Positions 1 through 8,447 of a stretch of 64,000 bases of DNA are shown here, in pieces; position 1 is the first letter of the stretch, and each line of letters starts with the position of its first letter. Position numbers and translations under genes: made by a program. The notes under the pieces are model-generated. The model did no database searches and was not told where the DNA came from. It saw only the letters and a list, made by a program, of their open reading frames with translations. The DNA comes from DASUFF01 sp036274695 (GTDB lineage: Bacteria; UBA10199; JACPAL01; GCA-016699445). The stretch covers positions 1 to 64,000 of the forward strand of contig DASUFF010000030.1 of the NCBI GenBank assembly GCA_036274695.1, read 5' to 3'.

Positions 1-138
1 CTGGATGTAGGGGCCGAGGAAGCCGAGCAGGCTTCGGTGCTGATAGCCCTGAACCACCGCCTGGATGTCGTGCGAGGTGAGGAGCGAGACGATCACGTCG
101 GCTTCCGCGTTGTTCGAGGCGCGATAGATTCGGATCAT
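1..138 (-). CDS. DUF2007-type putative signal-transducing protein (partial)
   Basis: Only the first 46 codons lie in the window; the frame stays open to the left edge. The protein starts MIRIYRASNNAEADVIVSLL, matching the start of the small DUF2007 family, in which a ferredoxin-like fold opens with a strand and an Ala-Glu-Ala helix. The function of that family is not established. The ATG lacks a clear Shine-Dalgarno sequence. It lies 97 bases downstream of the stress cluster on the same strand, so it may be its last gene or be separately transcribed. Bases 139-235 show no other gene. Confidence 0.6.
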   Translation of the reverse strand, partial: MIRIYRASNNAEADVIVSLLTSHDIQAVVQGYQHRSLLGFLGPYIQ

Positions 139-235
139 CGCGTCAGTTTAACATTTCGAGCTCACCAATCCAACCTCCACTGCAGGACGCTCTTCAGGAT
201 TCCTCGGAAATACGGCTGCGGAAAAGCCCCGTTCC

Positions 236-748
236 TCACGCCGCGATGTCGCGGGATTCGGAGATCTCCTCTCCGCCGCAGTCCTTGAAGACGTCCCGCG
301 CCTTCTTGACCTCGATGTCGTCGGCGGCGTGGACGGAGATCAGGGCGTGGCCTTCCTTCAAACGGGATTCGTAATGTTTGGCCTCCATCTCCGGAATGCC
401 GAGGCCCACAAGCGAGCCGATGAGTCCCCCCGCGACCGTTCCGGCCGCGACGCCGCCCAAGGCCGCCATGATGGGGCCCGCCGCGATGAAAGGGCCCACC
501 CCAGGAATGGCCAAACTCCCGATGCCCACCAGCCAGCCGAGAACGCCGCCCAGGAGACCGACCGCGGCCCCGCCGGCGACGGCCCCTTCGGGGGCCTTGG
601 TATGCCTCTCGATCTCCAGGTGGGAGGACGCCCCCTGGGCGAAGAGCACGGAAATCGAGCTGTTGGGGAAGCCCGCCGACTGCAGCCGGCCGACCACTTC
701 TTCGGCCCGCATCGCGGTTGGGACGGTGCAACTGATGATTTTGGTCAT
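236..748 (-). CDS. General-stress 17M-like protein with glycine-rich membrane-active core
   Basis: 170 residues. The N-terminal ~55 residues form a ferredoxin-like flap (MTKIISCTVPTAMRAEEVV) typical of proteins annotated as general stress protein 17M-like. The middle (about residues 55-125) is a long Gly/Ala-rich hydrophobic stretch resembling glycine-zipper membrane segments. The C-terminus returns to a soluble alpha/beta pattern. The start is fixed by a strong AAGGAGG 7 bases upstream; a longer upstream reading frame is only the shadow of the oxidoreductase gene. Last gene of the stress cluster, following the FAD/Rieske gene after 14 bases. Biochemical role unknown; envelope stress is inference from the neighbours. 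Confidence 0.7.
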   Translation of the reverse strand: MTKIISCTVPTAMRAEEVVGRLQSAGFPNSSISVLFAQGASSHLEIERHTKAPEGAVAGGAAVGLLGGVLGWLVGIGSLAIPGVGPFIAAGPIMAALGGVAAGTVAGGLIGSLVGLGIPEMEAKHYESRLKEGHALISVHAADDIEVKKARDVFKDCGGEEISESRDIAA

Positions 749-762
749 GATATCCTCCTTGG

Positions 763-2379
763 TTAACGGACGATTTCCAATTGGTCGTCGACGTTTCCGG
801 TGCCGTCCTTTCCCTCCGGCAAAGCGGCCGGCGACAAATCCGACGACGCCGGCCCGTTGATGACCTTGCCGAAAGGATCGAACCGGGACCCGTGGCAGGG
901 ACAGTCCCAGCTTTTTTCCGCGGAGTTCCACGCCACGACGCCCTTCAAATGGGGGCAGACGGCCGAGCGGACGTGGACGACGTTGTTCTCGTCCCGGTAG
1001 ACGGCGAGTTTGTCGAATCCATCGCGCAGCACCGCGCCCGAGCCCGGTCGGATCCGATCGACGGAGGAGGCCTCGCCGCCGGTGAACCAATGCGCGTATT
1101 GGAAGAGGACGTTCCCGTTCTCCCGGGCGAAATTCAGGAGGGCGCCCATCGTCTTGCGGGACGGATCGTAGAGCTTCTCCCACTCGTTCTTCCGGCCGCA
1201 GATCAGGTCGGTCAGGAGCATTCCGGAGACGGCGGCGTAGGTCATCCCCGTGCCGGAGAAGCCGGTGGCGATGTAGACGTTCGGATCGTCCGACGGGTTC
1301 CGTCCGATGTAGGGCAGGTCGTCGACGGTCTCCAGGATCTGTCCCGACCAACGGGCCTCGGGCGCCCGCATCATCGGGAAGCGCCGTTTCGCCCATTGCT
1401 CCAGACGGGTGTGTCTTTCCGAGGCGTTGTCGTCCTGGCCGGTCTTGTGGTCCTCGCCGCCGACGATGAGGAGGTCCGTCTCCCGCGACCACCGGAAGAC
1501 GCGGATGTAATGATACGGCTCGGCCGGGGAACCCGTCTCCTCCCAGTAGAGCCCGCGGGTTAAGGACTCTCGGGGAATGCGGCCGGCCAAGGCGTAGGAC
1601 CGGTAGGCGGCCTGTTTCGTATGGATGACCACCCAATCGTTGAAGGGGGTGTGCGTGGCCACGATGACGGCCCCGCAATCGACCCGTCCGCCGGGCGCGG
1701 TCACCTGGGCGTGATCGCCCCCGCGGACGGAGGTCGCGCGGGTCCGCTCGCAGATCCGGACGCCGAGTCTCTGCGCGGCCTCTGCGAGGCCGCGCAGGTA
1801 CTTCGCGGGATGGAATTGGGCCTGCATCCCGAAACGGATCGCGGGACCCGTGTCGAATCCTCCATAGGGACCCAGGGGCGCCTCCCGCGCCTTCTCCACG
1901 TAGGGAACGCCGGCGCGGCGGGCGGCCTCGTATTCGCGGTCCAGGATTTTCTCCGAAACGCCCGGCGCGGGAAAGAGATAGCCGTCCACGCGCTCGAAGC
2001 CGCATTCGATGCCCTCGCGCGACAGGATCGTCTCGATCCGGTGGATGGCGGCCGCGTGGCCGGCCGCGGCGATCCGTGCTCCCTCGTGTCCGTGAAAGCG
2101 CTCGACGCCGCGATAGCCGCCGTCGACGGCGTTGGCGAGATGGGCCGTCGTCCGGCAGGTCTCGCCGCCTCCGATCCGTTCCGCGTCGAGGACCACGACG
2201 GATTTCTTCTCCAAGCCGAGCAGATAGGCGCAGGTCAGGCCCGTGATGCCGCCGCCGACGATGCAGACGTCCGCCTTGAGATTCTCCTTCAAGGTGGGGA
2301 AGGTCGGGAGCTCTCCCGCGAGGGACCAAACGGAACTCCCCGGTGCCTTCCCCGAAACGATGACGGGTTCGTTGCGCAT
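763..2379 (-). CDS. FAD-dependent oxidoreductase with C-terminal Rieske [2Fe-2S] domain
   Basis: 538 residues. A DAO-type FAD domain begins with the dinucleotide motif VCIVGGGITGL (about residues 38-48) and has a later IATGFSGTGMTY segment that contacts FAD. The C-terminal ~100 residues are a Rieske domain with the ligand pairs Cys-Pro-His and Cys-Pro-Cys-His-Gly-Ser. Proteins of this arrangement are widespread and often sit in stress loci; the electron donor and substrate are not known. No signal peptide, so probably cytoplasmic. It follows sod by 13 bases and precedes the 17M-like gene, so it is likely co-transcribed with both. Confidence 0.88.
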   Translation of the reverse strand: MRNEPVIVSGKAPGSSVWSLAGELPTFPTLKENLKADVCIVGGGITGLTCAYLLGLEKKSVVVLDAERIGGGETCRTTAHLANAVDGGYRGVERFHGHEGARIAAAGHAAAIHRIETILSREGIECGFERVDGYLFPAPGVSEKILDREYEAARRAGVPYVEKAREAPLGPYGGFDTGPAIRFGMQAQFHPAKYLRGLAEAAQRLGVRICERTRATSVRGGDHAQVTAPGGRVDCGAVIVATHTPFNDWVVIHTKQAAYRSYALAGRIPRESLTRGLYWEETGSPAEPYHYIRVFRWSRETDLLIVGGEDHKTGQDDNASERHTRLEQWAKRRFPMMRAPEARWSGQILETVDDLPYIGRNPSDDPNVYIATGFSGTGMTYAAVSGMLLTDLICGRKNEWEKLYDPSRKTMGALLNFARENGNVLFQYAHWFTGGEASSVDRIRPGSGAVLRDGFDKLAVYRDENNVVHVRSAVCPHLKGVVAWNSAEKSWDCPCHGSRFDPFGKVINGPASSDLSPAALPEGKDGTGNVDDQLEIVR

Positions 2380-2392
2380 CGCATTCCTCTTT

Positions 2393-3007
2393 TCACTTCC
2401 CAGCCTTCAGGCGGGCGTCGACCTTGGCCCAGTCGACGTTGGCGAAGAAGGCCTCGATGTATTTCGGACGGTCCGCGGGCTTGTAATCGAGCAGGAAGGC
2501 GTGTTCCCAGACGTCCATCACGAGGATGGGGCGGAAGCCGGCGACGCTGCCGCTTTCGTGCAGGTTGATCCAGTGGTTCGAGATGCGGCCGTTGGATGCG
2601 TCCTCGAAGCAGATCGCCCAGCCGACGCCGCGCATCTTGCCGACCCCGGCGAAGTCCTCCTTCCAACGGGCGTAGCCGCCGAAGCAGATCTCGGTCTTGG
2701 AGGCGAGAAGGGAGCGGGGATCGGGGTCCCCGCCGCCCTTCCGCGTCATGTTGTCGAAATAGTATTCGTGGAGCACCATGCCGTTGAACTCGAACCCCAG
2801 CCGGCGTTTGAGCTCCGAGTAGGCGGGCATCTCCTCCTGGTCGACCTTGCCGTCCTTGAGGAACTCCGCGATCTGCTCGTTCAAACGGTTGGTTTCCTTG
2901 ACGTAGCCTTCGTAGAGCTTGAAATGCATTTCCAGCGTTCGGTCCGAAATGCCTTCCAGCCCGGATAGGTCGAACGTCTTGGGTTTATAGACGGGTTTCG
3001 CGTTCAT
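2393..3007 (-). CDS. sodB: Superoxide dismutase, Fe/Mn family
   Basis: 204 residues. Disproportionates superoxide to oxygen and hydrogen peroxide. The expected metal ligands are visible: an early His in TLEMHFKLYEGYV, His in GMVLHEYYF, and Asp and His in VMDVWEHAFLLDY. The sequence departs from the classical SodA/SodB pattern (for example HFKLYEGYV instead of HH-x-KHH-x-YV). It belongs to a divergent Fe/Mn branch, and Fe versus Mn use cannot be decided here. No signal peptide. Its ATG overlaps the stop of the preceding Gln/Asn-rich gene as ATGA, so the two are translationally coupled. Confidence 0.88.
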   Translation of the reverse strand: MNAKPVYKPKTFDLSGLEGISDRTLEMHFKLYEGYVKETNRLNEQIAEFLKDGKVDQEEMPAYSELKRRLGFEFNGMVLHEYYFDNMTRKGGGDPDPRSLLASKTEICFGGYARWKEDFAGVGKMRGVGWAICFEDASNGRISNHWINLHESGSVAGFRPILVMDVWEHAFLLDYKPADRPKYIEAFFANVDWAKVDARLKAGK

Positions 3008-3252
3008 GGCTTCCGGTTGCCGTAGAGGTCTTCCTTCTCGGAGACTTCCTCTTCGGTACCCTCGTCGACGTCCGACGCCCGCTGCGTGCCTTGCGGCGGG
3101 TTCTGCCGGTCGCGGTTCTTGTCGAACCCCTGCTGCTGGCCCTGGTTTTGGCCTTTTTGCCCCTGCTGCGGGTTCTTGATGTTCGGGTTCTGGCCGGGGT
3201 TCTGAAGGTTCTTCTCCTGGCCCCTGCCCGTGTCGAGGTTCTGGTTTCCCAT
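3004..3252 (-). CDS. Small Gln/Asn-rich, predicted disordered protein
   Basis: 82 residues of strongly biased composition: repeated Gln, Asn, Gly, Lys and Pro (for example QGQKGQNQGQQQGF), then an acidic Glu-rich tail. No hydrophobic core, signal peptide or known domain. The gene is convincing because of its AAGGAGG site, its ATGA overlap with sod, and its place in a tight operon. Low-complexity hydrophilic proteins of this kind are often desiccation or stress protectants, but that is inference only. Confidence 0.65.
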   Translation of the reverse strand: MGNQNLDTGRGQEKNLQNPGQNPNIKNPQQGQKGQNQGQQQGFDKNRDRQNPPQGTQRASDVDEGTEEEVSEKEDLYGNRKP

Positions 3253-3276
3253 GCGGTCCTCCTTGGTTGGTTTCGG

Positions 3277-3534
3277 TTAACTGCGCCTTTTCAAAAATCC
3301 GAGGACGAAGCCCGCACCGACGGCGACGGCCAGCGTGCGAAAAGGGTACTTGGCAACGTAGGCCTGCGCCTGCGCTCCCAATTTATGAGCCTTCTCCTGA
3401 CCCCTCTCCAAGAGGGCGGAAGCGTCCTCGCGCGTGGCCTTGCCCAGCTTGGTCACGTCCTCCATCAGTGTGGATGCGGCGTCGCGGATTCCTTCGGTCA
3501 GAGATTCTTCCCGTTGTTTCACGTTTTCTCTCAT
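3277..3534 (-). CDS. DUF883/ElaB-YqjD-like tail-anchored small protein
   Basis: 85 residues. A charged amphipathic helical region (about residues 1-58) precedes a single C-terminal hydrophobic segment (RTLAVAVGAGFVLGFLKRRS). This layout and the Tyr-Pro-Phe/Ala-Val-Gly-Ala-Gly tail match the DUF883 family, whose E. coli members are stationary-phase inner-membrane proteins that bind ribosomes. A second paralogue-like gene lies at 8137-8442. The SD is AAGGAG. It sits between the DUF1328 and Gln/Asn-rich genes in the stress cluster. Confidence 0.72.
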   Translation of the reverse strand: MRENVKQREESLTEGIRDAASTLMEDVTKLGKATREDASALLERGQEKAHKLGAQAQAYVAKYPFRTLAVAVGAGFVLGFLKRRS

Positions 3535-3552
3535 GGTCTTTCTCCTTCTTGG

Positions 3553-3726
3553 TTAAACGGGCGGCGGATTGCGGAATCTGGGGATGACGAGGGAAAGCAC
3601 GAACAAGATCAGGAAAAGGACGAACAGGATCTTGGCGATGGACGCCGCTCCCGCAGCGATCCCGGTGAATCCGAACACCGCCGCGATGATGGCGACGATG
3701 AAAAATGTGATGGACCACGACAGCAT
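3553..3726 (-). CDS. DUF1328-type small membrane protein
   Basis: 57 residues read directly from the sequence, starting MLSWSITFFIVAIIAAVFGF and ending Asn-Pro-Pro-Pro-Val. Two transmembrane segments (about residues 4-24 and 31-48) separated by Gly-Ile-Ala-Ala-Gly-Ala match the DUF1328/YtjA family, commonly induced by stress. Role unknown. A strong AAAGGAGG lies 4 bases before the ATG. It is the first gene of the minus-strand stress cluster, so the cluster promoter should lie in 3727-3825. Confidence 0.75.
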   Translation of the reverse strand: MLSWSITFFIVAIIAAVFGFTGIAAGAASIAKILFVLFLILFVLSLVIPRFRNPPPV

Positions 3727-3765
3727 ACCGACCTCCTTTCCGTTATGACGTGACTGTACGGAGGA

Positions 3766-3778
3766 CCCGCTTCGCGGG
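3766..3778. repeat. Short GC hairpin between the response-regulator and stress-cluster genes
   Basis: CCCGC-TTC-GCGGG, a perfect 5-bp stem with a 3-base loop in the 99-base gap between the response-regulator stop and the DUF1328 start. No T-tract follows on either strand, so it is a weak terminator candidate; it could also sit in the stress-cluster 5' leader. Confidence 0.35.
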
Positions 3779-3825
3779 CAATCGGGGGAGGCCTGGTTCT
3801 AGGGTGGGGGAATGCCCGAGGTTCT

Positions 3826-4509
3826 CTAAGGCTCGGAATGATACCACTTAACGGCGTATTGGATGAGCTCGTTGGCGTTCTTCAGATTCAGCTTTTCCTT
3901 GATCTTCGCGTAATGCGACTCGACGGTCTTCACGCTGACGTGGATCTCCTCGGCGATCTGCCGGGTTCCGCGGCCCTGGCCGACCAGTTGGAGGATCTCC
4001 AGCTCGCGGTCGCTTAGGTTTTCCACCGAGGCGTTCTTGGCGGACGCCTTGCCGGAAGCGCCGGAGGCGAGTTGGTTTAAGAGGGCCTCGTTCATGCGCT
4101 CGCTGACGTAGACGTCGCCCGCCAGGATCTTCCGGATGGCGTTGACCACGCGCTCGGTCGCCTCCTGCTTCATCAGGTAGCCGCGGGCGCCCGCCTTGAG
4201 CACCCTCTGCACATACAGCGACTCGTCGTGCATCGACATGATCAGGACCGGAAGCTTGGGGTCTAGGGCGAGCAGGCTCTTGGTCAGCTCCAGCCCGTTG
4301 CCGCCTTTCAGGGAGATGTCGATGATGGCGAAGTCGGGCTTGGCCTTGCGGTAGCGGTCCATGGCCTCCGCGACGTCGGCCGCCTCGGAATCGAGCACCA
4401 TGTCGGGTTCCTGATTGATCACCTGGGCCAAGCCCTGGCGGACGATGGGATGGTCGTCGACGACGAGGACCTTGATTTTTTTCGGATGGCCGGTGTCCGT
4501 GTTTTTCAT
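3826..4509 (-). CDS. NarL/LuxR-family response regulator
   Basis: 227 residues from the chosen ATG. The receiver domain (about residues 10-125) has the acidic pocket VLVVDDHPIVRQGL and the phospho-acceptor Asp in FAIIDISLKGGNGLEL, with the conserved Lys later. The C-terminal LuxR-type helix-turn-helix (about residues 160-220) contains the LSDRELEILQLVGQGRGTRQ and VSVKTVESHYAKIKEKL elements. The start at 4509 is chosen because it overlaps the sensor kinase stop as ATGA; a longer frame would run into the kinase gene. Partner of the upstream kinase. The neighbouring stress genes are plausible targets, but this is inference. Confidence 0.9.
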   Translation of the reverse strand: MKNTDTGHPKKIKVLVVDDHPIVRQGLAQVINQEPDMVLDSEAADVAEAMDRYRKAKPDFAIIDISLKGGNGLELTKSLLALDPKLPVLIMSMHDESLYVQRVLKAGARGYLMKQEATERVVNAIRKILAGDVYVSERMNEALLNQLASGASGKASAKNASVENLSDRELEILQLVGQGRGTRQIAEEIHVSVKTVESHYAKIKEKLNLKNANELIQYAVKWYHSEP

Positions 4510-6902
4510 AGGGGGTTCGCCGTTCTTAAGACGCTGTCGGGCGTCGGGTTGGAGAAGGAGCACGTCAGTACGGTGCCTCCGTCGTCGCCTGACTTGATGT
4601 CGAGCACCCCGTTGATCATGCGCGCGCGGTATTTCATGATGTGCAGGCCGATTCCGGATCCCGGCTGCGTCTCGGCGCCGCCGGTGCCGTTATCTTCCAC
4701 CGAAAGCGACATCATGCTCCCTTGTTTTATCAGGCTCAAGTCTATCTTTTTCGCGCGCCCGTGCTTCACCGAGTTGCGCACGGCCTCCTGGGCGATCCGG
4801 TAGAGATGGGTGGCTAGGTCGTTGTCATCGATCAAGATGGGCTTGGGACAGACGAAGCGGCAGTCCACTCCGTAGCCGGTCGAGGTCCGGGACGCCAAGT
4901 CCTTCAGCGCGATCATGAGCGAATCGCCCTCGAGCTCGACGGGGTAGAACCCGCGGGCCATGTCTCGGGCCTGGGTGATCGACTGATCCAGGAGCTCGGC
5001 GATCTTCTTCATCTCGGGCGCCTCAGGCAGTTCGCGGCGTTCCATTTTCTGGGTGAGGACCTTCGCCAGGATCATGATGCCCGTCAAATCCTGGCAGAGG
5101 TCGTCGTGCAGATGGGTGCCGAGGCGCTTCTGCTCCTTCTCGCTGATCTCCAAGACCTCCTTCTCGACGCGTTTGCGCTCCAGGATCTCGGCCTTGAGGG
5201 TCTCGTTGATGAGGGCCATCTGCGCGGTTCGCTGCTGGACGCGCTTCTCCATCTCGTCGTAGGCGAGCTTCAAATCGTATTCCGTCTTTTTTCTCTCCAG
5301 ATACTGGCCGATCTCGCTGCCGATGAGTTCCAGGGATTGGAGAAGCTCGGGGTCGGGCTCTTCGAGCCGGTTCTCGAAGAATTCCATGACGCCCAGGATT
5401 TCGTCTCCCAACCGGATGGGAAAACCGAATCCGCTGCGAAGCCCGGATTGGATGGCCAAATCGGCATTCGGAAAGTTGGGATCGAGCGACAGGTCGTGGA
5501 TCCAAAAGGCCTTGCCCAGGCTCCAAATGCGTCCCGGAAGGCCGACGTCCGGGGCGAGGGTCAGTCCCATCTTCGCCGACCGGAACGGCTCGTAGGTGGC
5601 GGGCGGCCGGATCCAAACGCGGCGGCATTGGATTTCCTCTTTCTCAGGGGAAACCTCCCAATAAGCTCCGAAGGCCCAGCCCAAGCCTTCGCAGACCGTC
5701 TGAAGGATGCCGTCGAAAAGCTCCTCGGTGGACAGGTCTTTCGCCAGAAATTGAGTGATTTTGTGTTCCATCTCCTGGCGCCGTTCTGCGACCTTGCGGT
5801 CGGTGATGTCGATCGCCGACCCGATGTAGCCCAAGAGCCTGCGGTCGGAGGTGAAGCGCGGCCGTCCCGTCTCCAGGACCCAGCGGTAGCGGCCGTCCGC
5901 GCGAAGGAGCCGGTATTCGGTCCGGAAGTCTTCCCGCGCGTGGAACGCCCCGAGATATGCGTCCACGCAGGCCGCTCGGTCGTCCGGGTGCACGCCTTCC
6001 GTCCATCCGTGCCCCTGCTCCTGCCTCAAGGTGCGGCCGCGGAAGGCGAGCCAGGGCTCGTTGAAATAGTAGCAGAGGGCGTCGGGACCGGACATCCAGA
6101 CCATGACGGGCGCCTGGTCGGCGACCATGCGGAAGCGGGCCTCGCTCTCGCTCAAGGCGTTCTCGGCCTCCTTGCGCAAGGTGATGTCGTAGATGTGGAC
6201 CGAGACGCCTTCGCTGGAAGGGGCGATGTGGATTTCGTAGGACCGCGACTTCTCGACGTCGCTGAACTCGAACTCGGAGCCCTCTTTAAGGTCCGCCGCC
6301 TTCCGGAGGTTCGTCTCGAACTCCGTATCCTTCCATCCGGGAAAGGCCTCCCATACGCTCTTTCCGTAGAGGGCTTCGCGCGGGTACGGCAGGATCTCCT
6401 TGCTGTCCTCGTTGATGTGGGTGAAGCGGTCTTCCTCGTCCAGGCTGAAGAAGCACCCCTGCACGCTGTCCAAGATGTTGCTGATCTTGTTTTGCGAGAT
6501 CAGGAGGTCTTGATAGGTCCGCTGCTGTTTTTTCAGCGTTTGGCGCAGATTTTCCGTCAGCCGGCAGATGACCAGACCGACGAAGGCGAAAAGGGTCAGG
6601 TGGAGCAAGTCCACCTTGGCCGGGATCGCGAGCGCGCCCCGCGGTTCGATGAAGAAATACGTGGCGGCGAGCAGGCCGGCCAGGACGGAGGCGACTCCGG
6701 GGCCGAGTCCGCCGTACCACGCCGCGACGATCACGACCGGGTAATAAAAAACGAAAGGGGAGAGCGTCGGGCCGAAAATCGGCGCGGCCAGGGAGCTCAA
6801 GATCGTCGCCAGGCCCACGGAAAGGAGGGCGAGCCCGTAACGGAAAACGGGCCCGCGCCCCATCATCCTGCCGGGGGCCGGATTTTTATCCTTCGGCGCC
6901 AT
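4506..6902 (-). CDS. Membrane PAS/GAF sensor histidine kinase, NarX/DegS type
   Basis: About 798 residues from the ATG at 6902. N-terminal hydrophobic helices (about residues 18-110) resemble the DUF4118/KdpD-type membrane sensor. Two PAS domains follow, the second ending YIGSAIDITDRK, then a GAF domain (about residues 390-540), a coiled coil, a HisKA_3 dimerisation domain with the phospho-acceptor in THLHDDLCQDLTG, and an HATPase with NGTGG and GSGIGLHIMKYRA. The SD is weak: GGAGGG is far upstream. A downstream Met-Met-Gly-Arg start is possible. ATGA-coupled to the response regulator. The ligand is unknown; PAS and GAF suggest redox or small-molecule input. Confidence 0.88.
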   Translation of the reverse strand: MAPKDKNPAPGRMMGRGPVFRYGLALLSVGLATILSSLAAPIFGPTLSPFVFYYPVVIVAAWYGGLGPGVASVLAGLLAATYFFIEPRGALAIPAKVDLLHLTLFAFVGLVICRLTENLRQTLKKQQRTYQDLLISQNKISNILDSVQGCFFSLDEEDRFTHINEDSKEILPYPREALYGKSVWEAFPGWKDTEFETNLRKAADLKEGSEFEFSDVEKSRSYEIHIAPSSEGVSVHIYDITLRKEAENALSESEARFRMVADQAPVMVWMSGPDALCYYFNEPWLAFRGRTLRQEQGHGWTEGVHPDDRAACVDAYLGAFHAREDFRTEYRLLRADGRYRWVLETGRPRFTSDRRLLGYIGSAIDITDRKVAERRQEMEHKITQFLAKDLSTEELFDGILQTVCEGLGWAFGAYWEVSPEKEEIQCRRVWIRPPATYEPFRSAKMGLTLAPDVGLPGRIWSLGKAFWIHDLSLDPNFPNADLAIQSGLRSGFGFPIRLGDEILGVMEFFENRLEEPDPELLQSLELIGSEIGQYLERKKTEYDLKLAYDEMEKRVQQRTAQMALINETLKAEILERKRVEKEVLEISEKEQKRLGTHLHDDLCQDLTGIMILAKVLTQKMERRELPEAPEMKKIAELLDQSITQARDMARGFYPVELEGDSLMIALKDLASRTSTGYGVDCRFVCPKPILIDDNDLATHLYRIAQEAVRNSVKHGRAKKIDLSLIKQGSMMSLSVEDNGTGGAETQPGSGIGLHIMKYRARMINGVLDIKSGDDGGTVLTCSFSNPTPDSVLRTANPL

Positions 6903-6981
6903 TGAAAAGGAAGTGTAGCCCTCCGGGGACCCGGGGTCAAAACGAGTCCCGGTTTGACCGGAAGGCCCGAGGGGTTTATGG

Positions 6982-8085
6982 GTGAAGGCCATGGCGAACT
7001 CCACGAAGACCGAGCAGAAGGCGTTCATCGCTTTGCTGGGTCTGCTCGTCGTCCTCGTCTGCTTTCTCCTTTATCCCTTTTTGAACGCGATCATCCTGGC
7101 GATCGTCTTCGCCGTCCTCTTTCAGCCCGTCCATCGAAGGTGTCTGAAATGGACGGGCGGCCGCGAGAACGTCACCTCTTTTCTGTCGACCGCTGCGGTG
7201 GTCGTCTTTCTCGTGCTTCCGCTGGCGGCGTTCCTGACGCTGGTGGCCGGCCAATTGGCGGATTTGGCGGCCGACCAAGCTCCATCGACGCAGCCTTCGG
7301 TTTCCGACGTCATCTTTTATCTGCAACGGAAGCTTACTTACCTGAGCGGAAAATTCGAGAAATTTATCGGAATCCAGCTCGATCTGGTGCCAGTCGTCCG
7401 CAAGGGAATGTCTCAAATCGGACAGTCCGTGGCCCGCTATTCCCCTCAGGTCCTGGCCGGGACCGCCAATTTTTTCCTGCATCTTTTCGTCATGCTGACC
7501 CTCCTGTTCTATCTTTTCCGGGACGGGAAGAAGTTCATCCAGGCCTTGATCCGCATCACGCCGATCAAGGACCGCTACGAGCGGAAGCTGGCCGGGGAGA
7601 TTCAGGAAACCATCGAGGGCGTCTTCTACGGCAGTTTTCTCACGGCCCTTTTGCAGGGAGCGGTGGCCCTGGTCGGGTTCTTCGTCATCGGAGTCGAGGG
7701 CTCCTTCGTCTGGAGCGTGATCACGTTCTTCACGTCCTTCCTGCCCACGATCGGGACGGGCGCCGTGACGGTGCCTCTTTTCATCACCCTGCTCCTTCAG
7801 GGAAATACGACGAAGGCTCTGGCGGTGCTGGCGTACGGCGGAATCGTCATCGGCGGCATCGATCAGGTCCTTCGCCCCTTCCTCATGCGCTCCAACATCC
7901 ACCCGATGCTCCTCTTCCTGGGCATCTTCGGCGGGCTGGTCGTTTTCGGCCCGATCGGGCTGCTTTTGGGGCCCTTGCTCATGGCCCTCGTGACCGCCAC
8001 GATCAGGATTTACGCGGAGGATTTCGCGGGCGTCGACCTCCCGCAGGTGACTTCGGAGAAAAAGCCCAGAAGCGGCAAAACTTGA
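6982..8085 (+). CDS. AI-2E family permease
   Basis: 367 residues. The PF01594 pattern is clear: two N-terminal membrane helices (LLGLLVVLVCFLLYPF onward), a soluble region, then six more helices with SFLPTIGTGAVTVPLF and GGIDQVLRPFLM, hallmarks of the AI-2E exporter/YdiK-PerM group. Members export autoinducer-2 or exchange Na+/H+; substrate unknown here. The GTG at 6982 has GAGGGG 7 bases upstream; the ATG at 6991 is an alternative. It is divergent from the sensor kinase, sharing a short promoter region of about 80 bases. Confidence 0.85.
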   Translation: MKAMANSTKTEQKAFIALLGLLVVLVCFLLYPFLNAIILAIVFAVLFQPVHRRCLKWTGGRENVTSFLSTAAVVVFLVLPLAAFLTLVAGQLADLAADQAPSTQPSVSDVIFYLQRKLTYLSGKFEKFIGIQLDLVPVVRKGMSQIGQSVARYSPQVLAGTANFFLHLFVMLTLLFYLFRDGKKFIQALIRITPIKDRYERKLAGEIQETIEGVFYGSFLTALLQGAVALVGFFVIGVEGSFVWSVITFFTSFLPTIGTGAVTVPLFITLLLQGNTTKALAVLAYGGIVIGGIDQVLRPFLMRSNIHPMLLFLGIFGGLVVFGPIGLLLGPLLMALVTATIRIYAEDFAGVDLPQVTSEKKPRSGKT

Positions 8086-8136
8086 CTTCGCGCCGCATCG
8101 TCCTAAAATTTAGCTTACTTTCCAACGGAGGGGATT

Positions 8137-8442
8137 ATGGCCAACACCGCCAAGGAACGGACCCATCTCAAGGACCTGTCCAAACACACCGCGGAATTCC
8201 GCCAGAAGGCGGCCGCCCTGGGCCACGACGTCCAGGAGCTGGGCACCATCACCAAGGAGGTCGCGCGCGACGCCGCCGGGCTCCTGGGGGATAACGCCGC
8301 CGGGTACTATCGCGAGGGCATGAAGACCGCCCAGAAGTGGGGGGAGGGCCTCGAAGAGAAGATCCGACAGAAACCGGTCCAATCGCTTCTTATCGCCACG
8401 GGCGTCGGTCTCCTCCTCGGGGCGCTGCTCCGGAGACGTTAA
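8137..8442 (+). CDS. DUF883-like small tail-anchored protein
   Basis: 101 residues. A long charged helical part (residues 1-75) is followed by a single hydrophobic segment (LLIATGVGLLLGALLRRR) ending in arginines, the layout of ElaB/YqjD-type proteins and of the gene at 3277-3534. A GGAGGGG lies 8 bases upstream. It is 5 bases upstream of the holin-superfamily-like gene, mirroring the E. coli yqjD-yqjE arrangement. Ribosome tethering at the inner membrane is known for the E. coli family and only inferred here. Confidence 0.72.
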   Translation: MANTAKERTHLKDLSKHTAEFRQKAAALGHDVQELGTITKEVARDAAGLLGDNAAGYYREGMKTAQKWGEGLEEKIRQKPVQSLLIATGVGLLLGALLRRR

Positions 8443-8447
8443 AGGGA

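Noticed and set aside
741..760. TTAACC in the stress locus as a TetR operator like those at 56.8 kb
   Set aside because: No inverted partner; it is a stop codon followed by a Shine-Dalgarno sequence.
5106..6905. 600-codon plus-strand frame opposite the histidine kinase
   Set aside because: Shadow of the kinase gene; no motif or SD, and the kinase domains are unambiguous.
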